NCBI GenBank assembly: GCA_016721005.1
Contig: JADKJM010000016.1
Coordinates: 434,001-498,000 of the forward strand
Source of the DNA: Flavobacteriales bacterium
GTDB taxonomy: Bacteria > Bacteroidota > Bacteroidia > Flavobacteriales_F > PHOS-HE28
Length of the DNA: 64,000 nucleotides
Reading direction: 5' to 3'
Positions 1 through 8,704 of this stretch are shown here, one piece after another; position 1 is the stretch's first letter, and each line of letters starts with the position of its first letter. Made by a program: the position numbers and the translations under genes. The notes under the pieces are model-generated. The model saw only the letters and a program-made list of their open reading frames with translations, ran no database searches and was not told the DNA's origin.

Positions 1-2
1 TC

Positions 3-3000
3 ACACCTGCGCTCTGTGATGGAAGTCCGACCGGTGCGATCGATCTCACCGCGACCGGTGGAACCGGAGCGCTCACGTTTGTGTGGAGCGGCCCGAACGG
101 ATACACGTCGAATGATGAAGATCCGATCGCGATACCTGCTGGCACCTATCACGTGGTAGTGACCGATGGCAATGGTTGCACGATCGCCAGCGATCATGTG
201 GTGGACCAACCCGGCTCCATGGTATTGTCCAGCGCTACGAGCTTGTACAATGGTGGCTGGGGAACCAGTTGTCCAAGCGCCAGTGATGGGTCGATCGACC
301 TATCCATCAATGGTGGCAGTGGCGGATACACCGTTTCATGGACAGGACCTGCGTCGTTCTCCAGCGTGGATGAGGATCCCGCCGGACTTGTCGCTGGCCA
401 ATACACCGCCGTGGTGACCGACCTGAATGGATGCACCGCGACACATTCACTAACGCTCACCGGTCCTGCTGTGTTGAGCACGGCGATCAACCCGACCTTG
501 TTCAGCGGCTTCGGTGTTTCCTGCACAGGAACTTCGGATGGTACGATCGCAGCAACCATCACCGGTGGAACCGCACCCTATTCAACTCTTTGGAGCGGGC
601 CGAACGGTTTCAGTTCCACGGATGAGGACCCTTCCTCACTCGCCCCGGGGGCGTACACATTGAACGTGACCGATGCCAACGGCTGCATCGCAAGTGGTGA
701 TGCCCTTCTTTCCGAACCAACGCCGCTCGGCAGTTCAATGCAGGCGCTTGCTTACGGCGGGGTCAACATCTCCTGCGCCGGCCAGACCGATGGGGCTATT
801 GACCTTTCGATCACCGGTGGCGCAACACCGTATTCCATTGCTTGGACGGATGGGCTTGGTTTCAATTCCTCGATGGAGGATATCACCGCCTTGGCCGCCG
901 GAACCTACCAGGCCACCATCACCGATGCGAACGGGTGTATCTCCACGTCCAACACCACCCTCATCGCACCGACCGCGATCGACCTCTCGGCTCAACTCTC
1001 CTCCGTGAACGGCAACAACGTTTCGTGCGCACTCGCAAGTGATGGAAGCATCGACCTTACGATCAGCGGAGGAACCGGTCCGTACAACACCAATTGGAGC
1101 AATGGCAGCACGGACGAGGATCTGAGCAGTATCGGCGCTGGTCCATACACGGTGAACATCACGGATGCGAACGGCTGTTCGCTGAGTGCGAGTTACACGC
1201 TCAATGCACCTGCACCCATCGATCTGCTGTTGACGGTTGCTTCCGTGCCAGGTGGTGCGAACGTCACTTGCAACGGAGCCGATGATGGATCGATCGCATC
1301 CTTCGTCTCGGGAGGTTCAACACCGTACACCATTGATTGGGCCGGACCGAACGGCTGGACCTCCATAGCGGATACGATCACCGACCTCGTCGCCGGGAGC
1401 TACACGATCACCGTAACGGACCTGAACAATTGCAGCGCATCAGCAAGTGTTGAGTTGATCCAACCGGACCCTATCGACATCGTCATCTCCACTACGACCT
1501 TCAACGGCAACTACAACCTGCCGTGCGCTGGAACGAGCATCGGCACGGCCAGCGCTGCGGCCTCGGGCGGTTCTCCCGGCTTCAGCTTCGAGTGGTCCGG
1601 GCCGAACGGCTACACCAGCACAAACCCAGCGATCACGGGACTCATCAGCGGCGACTACGCCGTGGTCGGTACCGATGTGAACGGTTGCACCGGCTCGGCA
1701 TCCATCACGCTTACCGAACCACAGATCATCCAGATCACCGTGGACATCGCGGATCTTGGTGGTTACCCGGTGAGCTGCACCGGCAACGATGGCAGTGCGT
1801 CCGTGTCGATCATAGGCGGCACTCCTCAATTCGGGATCAACTGGTCGGGGCCGAATGGCTTCTCGAGCACACTGGACAATGTAAGCGGCCTCGCTGCAGG
1901 TGATTACTCCGTGACGGTGAACGATGCGAACGGCTGCGTGGAGACCCATGCCTTCACGCTCACATCACCGGATCCGATCAACGCTTCCTTCGACGCAACA
2001 CCGAACGGCTGTGCCAGCGACGTGAACGGCGCGATCGACCTCACGCTTGATGGTGGTGCTGCACCCTACTCGATCGCTTGGAGCGGTCCAGCCGGATTCA
2101 GTTCTTCTACAGAGGATATCGTAAGCCTTCTCAGCGGTTCCTATGCGCTCACCGTGACCGATGCAATGGGATGCGCAGGCAGCTTCATCGCTGAAGTTCC
2201 AGGTCCCGCACCGATCAACAGCGGATCCTACGTTTCCTTCTTCGGCCTGTACAACCTACAATGCCAGGGCGACAGCAGTGGCGTGATCGACCTGACACCT
2301 GTGGGCGGTACCACACCGTTCACCGTGGCCATCAGCGGACCGGATGGGTTCAACTCCAACAGCCTTTCGAACAATTCCCTCGCGGCTGGTGAGTACGTGA
2401 TCACCATCACGGATCAAAGTGGTTGCATGCTCGATACGCTCATCACGCTCACTGAACCTGCATCCGGCATCGATGCGACACTGGACATCAGCATCCATCC
2501 GAGCGGCACCAACATCAGTTGCTTCGGAGCGAGCGATGGTTGGATCGATGCGACCATTTCCGGTGGAAGCGGTCCATACACATTCGACTGGCGGGGGCCG
2601 GACAGCCTTGCGTTCAATACCGAGGACATCACCGGATTGCCCGCGGGCACCTATGACTACGAACTCGTGGTGATCGATGCGAACCAGTGTGCGTTCAGTA
2701 CCACGGTCACGCTCACTCAACCGGACTCGGCGTTGGCCGTGCAAGTCCAGATCGCCGATCACAACGGCTTCGGCGTGAGTTGTCCGGGCACATCGGATGG
2801 CGCACTTGACCTGGCCGTGCTCGGCGGCAACGGCGGAAATAGCATCCAATGGTCCGGACCCAACGGCTTCGCTTCGAACGAGGCATTGATCAATGGTCTT
2901 GCGGCGGGAACCTACACGGCAACGATCACGGACGTCAACGGCTGCACCGCGATCCAGGACGCCATCGTAACCGTCCCACCAGCGATCGCCGCTCAACTCA

Positions 3001-4193
3001 CGGCCTTCGCCTTCCCTTCCGGAACCAACATTTCCTGTGCTTCCGCATCCGACGGCAGCATCACATCGAATATTTCCGGCGGCGCTGGAGCATTGGATCT
3101 CGCGTGGTCCGGACCGAATGGCGCGATGGGCAATGCGGCATCCATCAGCGATCTCGCAGAAGGCACCTACTGCTTGACGATCACGGATGCGAACAATTGT
3201 TCCTCCGAGTCCTGCACAACGCTGATCGCGCCGGAAGTACTTGTGGCCTCCGTGAACACCACGAATGCTGATTGCGGCAATATCGCAGGGACCGCGGATC
3301 TTTCCGTGAACGGGGGAAGCGTACCCTACTCCTTCTCTTGGAGCAACGGGAGCACGAGCGAGGACCTCAGCGCCTTGGCGAGCGGGACGTACAGCGTGAT
3401 CATCACCGACATGAATGGCTGCACCACTACTGCGGACGGCGATGTGATCGCTACGCCCGGAGTGGTGGCACAAGGAGTTGTGACCCATGTGCTGTGCAAT
3501 GGCAGTGGTGAAGGTGCGATCGATGTGGAGGTGATGACCGGGGCGGCGCCTTACTCCTTCGAATGGAACAATGCGGCGACCACGGAGGATCTGAACGATA
3601 TCAACGCTGGCGCATACAATGTCCTTGTCACGGATGCCAACGGCTGCACCTGGAATGGTCAGTGGACCGTGGGCGAGAGTCCAGCGATCGAAGTGGACTC
3701 GTTGATCAGCATGTACGCAAGTGGACACAACATCAGCACGCACAGCGGTAGTGATGGAAGCATCAGCGTATCGCCCTTCGGTGGATCGGGATCCTTCCAA
3801 TACCAATGGTCGAACGGTGGGACCAGCGCGAACATCTCAAGTCTCAGCGCAGGATCGTACACCGTCACGATCACCGATTCCAACGGGTGCGCGATCACGC
3901 GGACCTTCACCCTGACGGAACCCGATGACCTCGATATGCCGACCGGATATACGCCCAATGGCGACGGCTACAATGATGCCTTCGTGGTACACGGCCTGGA
4001 CGCTTATCCGAGCAACATCTTCACGGTGATGAACCGCTGGGGAAACGTGGTCTACGATCGGCTCAACTACACCAACGACTGGCGCGGTGAGAACACCCAA
4101 GGGGACCCACTCCCGAGCGGAACCTACTTCGTGATCCTCACCATCAACAAAGGCGAGCGCGTGCTCCAGTCCTATGTGGACCTCCGCCGATAG
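3..4193 (+). CDS. SprB-type repeat adhesin with T9SS type B C-terminal domain (5' partial)
   Basis: The frame is already open at the left edge of the window, so the N-terminus and signal peptide are missing. The visible part holds sixteen SprB-like repeats of roughly 75-80 residues, each ending in a D-x-N-G-C type motif and containing GG..PY and W-S-G-P-N-G blocks. The last 85 residues form a gliding-motility-associated C-terminal domain (PTGYTPNGDGYNDAF, then NRWGNVVYD and LPSGTYFVIL), the hallmark of type B cargo of the type IX secretion system. The protein is therefore expected to be exported through T9SS and displayed or released at the cell surface, possibly as an adhesin like SprB of gliding flavobacteria. 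A PorP/SprF gene starts 13 bases downstream, the usual pairing for type B cargo. Exact ligand and full length cannot be seen. Confidence 0.9.
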   Translation, partial: TPALCDGSPTGAIDLTATGGTGALTFVWSGPNGYTSNDEDPIAIPAGTYHVVVTDGNGCTIASDHVVDQPGSMVLSSATSLYNGGWGTSCPSASDGSIDLSINGGSGGYTVSWTGPASFSSVDEDPAGLVAGQYTAVVTDLNGCTATHSLTLTGPAVLSTAINPTLFSGFGVSCTGTSDGTIAATITGGTAPYSTLWSGPNGFSSTDEDPSSLAPGAYTLNVTDANGCIASGDALLSEPTPLGSSMQALAYGGVNISCAGQTDGAIDLSITGGATPYSIAWTDGLGFNSSMEDITALAAGTYQATITDANGCISTSNTTLIAPTAIDLSAQLSSVNGNNVSCALASDGSIDLTISGGTGPYNTNWSNGSTDEDLSSIGAGPYTVNITDANGCSLSASYTLNAPAPIDLLLTVASVPGGANVTCNGADDGSIASFVSGGSTPYTIDWAGPNGWTSIADTITDLVAGSYTITVTDLNNCSASASVELIQPDPIDIVISTTTFNGNYNLPCAGTSIGTASAAASGGSPGFSFEWSGPNGYTSTNPAITGLISGDYAVVGTDVNGCTGSASITLTEPQIIQITVDIADLGGYPVSCTGNDGSASVSIIGGTPQFGINWSGPNGFSSTLDNVSGLAAGDYSVTVNDANGCVETHAFTLTSPDPINASFDATPNGCASDVNGAIDLTLDGGAAPYSIAWSGPAGFSSSTEDIVSLLSGSYALTVTDAMGCAGSFIAEVPGPAPINSGSYVSFFGLYNLQCQGDSSGVIDLTPVGGTTPFTVAISGPDGFNSNSLSNNSLAAGEYVITITDQSGCMLDTLITLTEPASGIDATLDISIHPSGTNISCFGASDGWIDATISGGSGPYTFDWRGPDSLAFNTEDITGLPAGTYDYELVVIDANQCAFSTTVTLTQPDSALAVQVQIADHNGFGVSCPGTSDGALDLAVLGGNGGNSIQWSGPNGFASNEALINGLAAGTYTATITDVNGCTAIQDAIVTVPPAIAAQLTAFAFPSGTNISCASASDGSITSNISGGAGALDLAWSGPNGAMGNAASISDLAEGTYCLTITDANNCSSESCTTLIAPEVLVASVNTTNADCGNIAGTADLSVNGGSVPYSFSWSNGSTSEDLSALASGTYSVIITDMNGCTTTADGDVIATPGVVAQGVVTHVLCNGSGEGAIDVEVMTGAAPYSFEWNNAATTEDLNDINAGAYNVLVTDANGCTWNGQWTVGESPAIEVDSLISMYASGHNISTHSGSDGSISVSPFGGSGSFQYQWSNGGTSANISSLSAGSYTVTITDSNGCAITRTFTLTEPDDLDMPTGYTPNGDGYNDAFVVHGLDAYPSNIFTVMNRWGNVVYDRLNYTNDWRGENTQGDPLPSGTYFVILTINKGERVLQSYVDLRR

Positions 4194-4205
4194 AACAGCA
4201 AGCAG

Positions 4206-5135
4206 ATGAAGCCACTCAAGCATCTCCTCGCCGTGATCATCGGGCTTCTGGCCTTCGGCGCTTCCGCGCAACAGGAAGTGATGGTGAGCCAGTACATGTT
4301 CAACGGGCTCTTCCTCAACCCGGCCTACGCCGGCAGCCATGGGTACGTAAGCAGCAGCATGCTGCACCGCACGCAATGGTTGCAGGTGGATGGCGCGCCA
4401 CGGACAAGCATGGTCGCCATCGACGGCCCATTGATGAGCAATACCATGGGACTCGGCTTCTCCATCGTTCATGACCAGATCGGCATCAGTCGCGACCTCG
4501 ATATCAGCGGGCACTACGCGTACCGGTTGAACCTTGGCAACCACAGCTCATTGGCGTTCGGTCTTCGCGCAGGTGTGTCCGTCTATTCCGCACGGTTGAG
4601 CGATCTGCGTTATTGGGATGCGAACGATCCGCTCTACCAGACCGACATCGTGAATGCACCCGTAGGCAAGTTCGGATTCGGTCTTTACTGGCACAACGCG
4701 ACCAGCTATATCGGCCTGAGCGTTCCCACGATCTACGCTTCCGATGGGAAGCTCTCGATGAATGCGAACGATGCCGTGGATCACTACTTCACGCAGCACT
4801 ACTACCTACAGGCCGGAAAGGTGTTCCCGCTGAGCGAATCCTTCGATATCAAACCGAGCACGATGATCAAGTACCTGCCTTCCGCACCGATCGAAGCGGA
4901 TGTCAATTGCAACCTGCTCTACCGGGAGCGCGTGTGGTTCGGCTTGGGTTATCGCACGGGCGATGCGCTGGTGGGCATGGTCGAGTATCAAGTGAACCCA
5001 CAGATCCGCATCGGCTACGCCTACGATATGACCACTTCCCGTTTGCGCACCTACACCTCCGGTAGCCATGAGGTGATGCTGGGTGTGGACTTCGGCCGAA
5101 ACCTCGTGAAGATCAAAACCCCACGCTACTTCTGA
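4206..5135 (+). CDS. PorP/SprF family T9SS outer-membrane protein
   Basis: A 309-residue protein with a cleavable signal peptide (hydrophobic to about residue 20, GASAQQ cleavage region), followed at once by the family signature QYMFNGLFLNPAYAGS and HRTQW. The rest is a series of amphipathic strands with Y/F-rich turns, as expected for a beta-barrel of the FadL-like PorP/SprF family. Members act as outer-membrane partners that secrete or anchor the type B cargo encoded next to them, here the SprB-like adhesin immediately upstream. Its TGA stop overlaps the ATG of the next gene (TGATG), so the three genes form one translationally coupled operon. It is probably a cargo-specific SprF-like copy rather than the core PorP. 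Confidence 0.92.
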   Translation: MKPLKHLLAVIIGLLAFGASAQQEVMVSQYMFNGLFLNPAYAGSHGYVSSSMLHRTQWLQVDGAPRTSMVAIDGPLMSNTMGLGFSIVHDQIGISRDLDISGHYAYRLNLGNHSSLAFGLRAGVSVYSARLSDLRYWDANDPLYQTDIVNAPVGKFGFGLYWHNATSYIGLSVPTIYASDGKLSMNANDAVDHYFTQHYYLQAGKVFPLSESFDIKPSTMIKYLPSAPIEADVNCNLLYRERVWFGLGYRTGDALVGMVEYQVNPQIRIGYAYDMTTSRLRTYTSGSHEVMLGVDFGRNLVKIKTPRYF

Positions 5136-7048
5136 TGCGCACCATCACCTCCATTCGGATCACATCGGTGCTGGTCGCGGCGTTGCTCCTTACGGGTTGT
5201 GCCCAACAACAGCTTGTGAAAGCCGACAAGGCCTACGAGCGCATGGCCTATGCGGATGCCACCGTGGGCTATGAAAAAGTGATGCAACGATCGGACGACC
5301 GGGTCGTCGCCCTGCGCTTGGCGGATTCATACCGCGCACTGAACAAGGTGGAAAAGGCTGCACAGTGGTATGCCTACGCCGATCGGGTCAGCCTGCTGAG
5401 TGGATCGGAAGCACTGGCCTACGGCCGCGCTCTGCAAAGCCTTGGCCGGGTGGGTGGGTCGGCGGATCTGTTCCAGCGCGTGATCGCCGAAAGTCCCGAG
5501 GATGCCGTGGTGCGCGAGTTGGGTCTTGCCATCGCCGATCGCAATGCATTCTTCGAGGACACCACGCTCTTCACTGTTGCGCCATTGAACATCAGTGGTG
5601 TCACGAGTGCCTTCTCCGCGATCCCTTACGGGAACAGGATCATGTTCGCGGGTGAGCGCGAAGCCGATGCATCGAAAGCGAATCCTTGGAATGGAGCATC
5701 CTTCCTCGATCTCTACACGGCCTCGGGCGGTGTGGATGGCAACCGGGTCGCAGAGGCGGTTCCCGGTGAAGTGAATGGTCGTTACCACGATGGCCCTGCT
5801 GTGATCACATCGGACGGCAGAACGATGTACTTCACCCGAAGCGATTACTACAAGTTCCGGCTGAACAAGGACGATGCATCGACCAGCCACCTGATGCTGT
5901 ACCGGGCCGAACGCCAAGCGGATGGATCGTGGGGCCAGCTCCACTCCTTCGCATACAACGGAATGGATTTCTCGGCCGGTCATGCAGCACTGAGCAAGGA
6001 TGGCCAAGTACTGTACTACATCAGCGACATGCCCGGCGGCATGGGCGGCACGGACATCTATGCCTGTGAGCGTACGGAGGAAGGTTGGGGTTACCCGCGC
6101 AACCTGGGTCCGACGATCAACACCTCGGCGAATGAGATGTTCCCGACGGTTTCGGGGGACACACTTTTCTTCTCCTCCAATGGCCACCGCAGCTTGGGCG
6201 GCTTGGACATCTTCCACACCACACAAGTGGACGGTGAATGGAGCAAGCCGGTGAACATGAACTATCCGATCAACTCCACCTTCGACGACTTCAGCCTAGC
6301 CCTGCTGCCCGGTGGCCGCAGCGGTTACCTCAGCAGCAACCGCACCGGCAGTGACAGGATCCACAGCTTCCAAGCACACGATCCGACCTTGATCCTGGCC
6401 GCCAGCTTCGTCGATGAGGAAACGGGACGACCCATGACCGATGTGGAAGTGCGGATGCTCAGGCCCACCGAACCGGAGCCGCTGCAACTGTTCACCGAAG
6501 AGGACGGCTCCATCGAGATCCCCTTGACCGTTGATGGCCTCTACCATTTGCAAGGAAGCAAGGATGGTGTCTTCACCGAGAGCAGGGACATCAGCACCGT
6601 GGGGCAGCGCACCAGCCGGACGTACACGGAGGAATTCAGGATGAAGCGTGTCGTGATGGACAAACCGATCCTGATCGAGAACATCTACTACGACTATGAT
6701 AGGTGGGACATCCGCCCGGATGCCGCCATAGAGTTGGACAAGGTGGCCCGCCTGTTCATGGACAACCCGAACCTGAGCTTCGAACTGGGATCACACACGG
6801 ATAGCCGCGCCACGGACCTGTACAACCTCGTCCTGAGCGATGCCCGTGCACAAAGCGCGGTCGATTATTTGATCCGGAAAGGGGTGGATCCGAACCGTCT
6901 CACCTACAAGGGCTATGGCGAAAGAAAGCTCGTGAACCGTTGTACGGATGGCGTGGAATGCACCGAGGACGAACACCAGGCCAATCGCCGGACGGAATTC
7001 AAGGTGACGCGCATCCGGGTCGCTCCTGAAGTCAGCGAACAGCGCTAG
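5135..7048 (+). CDS. PorE-like OmpA-family lipoprotein (TPR, PD40 propeller, OmpA_C)
   Basis: A 637-residue lipoprotein: the lipobox LLLTGC puts the lipidated Cys at residue 22. Visible order: TPR-like helices (about 25-140), a WD40/PD40-type beta-propeller (about 150-400, with repeats such as YYISDMPGGMGGTDIY and LFFSSNGHRSLGGLDIF), a small carboxypeptidase-regulatory-like beta domain (about 410-500), and a C-terminal OmpA peptidoglycan-binding domain (ELGSHTDSRATDLYN, YKGYGERKLVN). This order matches PorE of Porphyromonas gingivalis, which tethers the T9SS envelope complex to peptidoglycan. It overlaps the PorP/SprF gene by one base. It may be a paralogue dedicated to this adhesin cluster rather than the housekeeping PorE. 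Confidence 0.88.
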   Translation: MRTITSIRITSVLVAALLLTGCAQQQLVKADKAYERMAYADATVGYEKVMQRSDDRVVALRLADSYRALNKVEKAAQWYAYADRVSLLSGSEALAYGRALQSLGRVGGSADLFQRVIAESPEDAVVRELGLAIADRNAFFEDTTLFTVAPLNISGVTSAFSAIPYGNRIMFAGEREADASKANPWNGASFLDLYTASGGVDGNRVAEAVPGEVNGRYHDGPAVITSDGRTMYFTRSDYYKFRLNKDDASTSHLMLYRAERQADGSWGQLHSFAYNGMDFSAGHAALSKDGQVLYYISDMPGGMGGTDIYACERTEEGWGYPRNLGPTINTSANEMFPTVSGDTLFFSSNGHRSLGGLDIFHTTQVDGEWSKPVNMNYPINSTFDDFSLALLPGGRSGYLSSNRTGSDRIHSFQAHDPTLILAASFVDEETGRPMTDVEVRMLRPTEPEPLQLFTEEDGSIEIPLTVDGLYHLQGSKDGVFTESRDISTVGQRTSRTYTEEFRMKRVVMDKPILIENIYYDYDRWDIRPDAAIELDKVARLFMDNPNLSFELGSHTDSRATDLYNLVLSDARAQSAVDYLIRKGVDPNRLTYKGYGERKLVNRCTDGVECTEDEHQANRRTEFKVTRIRVAPEVSEQR

Positions 7049-7054
7049 AACGCA

Positions 7055-8608
7055 TCAGGTCTTCACCACCTTCCCGTGCTTCTTCACCACTTCGCTGAAC
7101 GGAAGACCGACCACATGGCTTTCCGCCCACGCCAATACATCGAAGTATTTCAACACGAGGCTTTCGTTCGGGTCCTTCATCAGTTCCACCAGTTGACCGT
7201 AGAGGCTCCGGAACATCTCCCGCTTGGCTGACGGATCCGTGATGCGAGCCAACTTCTTGATCTGGTCGATCAACAGGTTCTCGACCTGGTAGGCGCGCTG
7301 GCGCTTGGTCAGGAATCGGGAGGTTGAACGGACGATGTACTCCAGGAGATCATAATTGCCAAGCTCGTAGTGTACGACCAGATTGAACAACCGTGCGTAG
7401 GTGAAGATGTCCTGGCGCAAGGTGGGCTCGGGATCATTGAGCACCTTGTTCAACCAGAACAGCGCCTTGTTCATCTGGCCCGCACCGAAATGCGCGCAGG
7501 CCGTACTCCAGTAGACCTCCAGCTCGTGCTCCTTGTGCCACCGGTCCCCCAATTTCTCCAAGCCGGCGATCGCATCATCGGATAGTGCCACCGCCTTGCG
7601 GTGTTCACCTGCGCGGTTGAGCAAACGCAACTCGCTGAGATAGCTCGCCACGATGACCTGCGTGGCGATGTTGATATTCCCGAACCCGGACTGTTCGGGC
7701 AATGCACGCAACGCTTTGATATTCTCCCGCGCTTCGGCCAGTTCCATCAACTCGATCTCGGCATTGATGATGTACTGCAGGGTCCGGATATACCGCTTCT
7801 GAAGGTCCGCCTTGATCCTCGGGTTGTCATCCAGGATCTGTTTCACTTTCCGGAACTTCTCCAAGCTGGTGCGCCAATCGCGTTTGGCCCAATGACAGAA
7901 CCCCTGGGTGTAATAACAGATCGTCGCCGCACGGCGCGAGAGCGCGGTGTTCTTCCCCTTGATCAGCGGGTGCTCACTGATCTCCTCCACCATGGCGTGC
8001 TCTTCATCCGTCCGCACATAACCGCCACTTCGGAAGACGTGATTGATCTTCGAATAGAGGATGTGGTAGGCCGCCAGGTTGCGCAGTTTCTCGATCACGT
8101 CGCGCTCCTCCTCGATCAGCGCGTTCAGGTCCTTGGTGAATTCACCGCTTTCGTAGGCCTCCTCCAACAGCATCTTCTCCCAACTCAACAATTCGAACCA
8201 GTAATAGAACCGTTCGTTCCGTTTCGCGATCCGCTTGGCCCGGTGAAGCAGTTTGTTGCATTCGTCGTACAAGGCTTTCTGGTACAGGATCTCTATGTTC
8301 TTGATCTCCTGCTTCAGGATACCGCTCACCGAACTATCGCTGTGGTACGCCCTGAGCGACTTGAGGATCACCTTGTACAGGTGGTTCTTTTCCGAAGGCA
8401 GGTGCTTGATGAAGGTCTCCTGCGCGAAGAATTTCTTGATCCCTTCCTCGTCGTACGTCTTCTGCTTGTCTATCGCATCGAAGATCCGCAGGTAGTTCTT
8501 GTCGCCGCTCTGCAAGGCCGAATGCAACTTGAAGAAACGCTTCTCGGATTTCGTGAGCGACTTGATCAAGTCGTAGAGTTCGGTGCTTGGTTTCATGGTG
8601 AGAGACAT
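7055..8608 (-). CDS. Uncharacterised alpha-helical protein of Bacteroidota
   Basis: A 517-residue protein with no signal peptide or membrane segment. It is rich in Lys, Glu and Leu, and the helical pairs in the middle and C-terminal half resemble degenerate TPR units (for example FGAGQMNKALFWLNKVL and LFNLVVHYELGNYDLLEYIV). The N-terminus, with LYDLIKSLTKSEKRFFKLHSA, is a pattern I associate with conserved hypothetical proteins of this phylum. No catalytic motif is seen, so no function is offered. It converges with the PorE-like gene (6-base gap). A second Met four codons in (MKPSTELYD) is an equally good start. A weak -7-like box (TAACTTCG, minus strand, 8634-8641) lies upstream. Confidence 0.75.
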   Translation of the reverse strand: MSLTMKPSTELYDLIKSLTKSEKRFFKLHSALQSGDKNYLRIFDAIDKQKTYDEEGIKKFFAQETFIKHLPSEKNHLYKVILKSLRAYHSDSSVSGILKQEIKNIEILYQKALYDECNKLLHRAKRIAKRNERFYYWFELLSWEKMLLEEAYESGEFTKDLNALIEEERDVIEKLRNLAAYHILYSKINHVFRSGGYVRTDEEHAMVEEISEHPLIKGKNTALSRRAATICYYTQGFCHWAKRDWRTSLEKFRKVKQILDDNPRIKADLQKRYIRTLQYIINAEIELMELAEARENIKALRALPEQSGFGNINIATQVIVASYLSELRLLNRAGEHRKAVALSDDAIAGLEKLGDRWHKEHELEVYWSTACAHFGAGQMNKALFWLNKVLNDPEPTLRQDIFTYARLFNLVVHYELGNYDLLEYIVRSTSRFLTKRQRAYQVENLLIDQIKKLARITDPSAKREMFRSLYGQLVELMKDPNESLVLKYFDVLAWAESHVVGLPFSEVVKKHGKVVKT

Positions 8609-8692
8609 GGCGGTTGGGATCCCAACCCGCGGATCGAAGTTAGGGATCGTAACACCTATTCCGCTCCGTCCGGTTCGAGCAAGGGCAAGGGA

Positions 8693-8700
8693 TACATTTG
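8693..8700 (+). promoter_or_regulatory. -7 promoter box TACATTTG for the M1 peptidase gene
   Basis: An exact match to the Bacteroidota sigma-A -7 consensus TAnnTTTG ends only four bases before the ATG at 8705. The expected transcription start is therefore at or beside that ATG, suggesting a leaderless or near-leaderless transcript. A -33 TTG is not clear; TTC lies at about the right distance. The position argues against the more upstream in-frame ATGs as translation starts. Confidence 0.5.
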
Positions 8701-8704
8701 AACC

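Noticed and set aside
2256..3806. 516-codon open frame on the minus strand
   Set aside because: Lies wholly antisense to the adhesin repeats; it has no recognisable domain, and its own periodicity only mirrors the repeats on the other strand.
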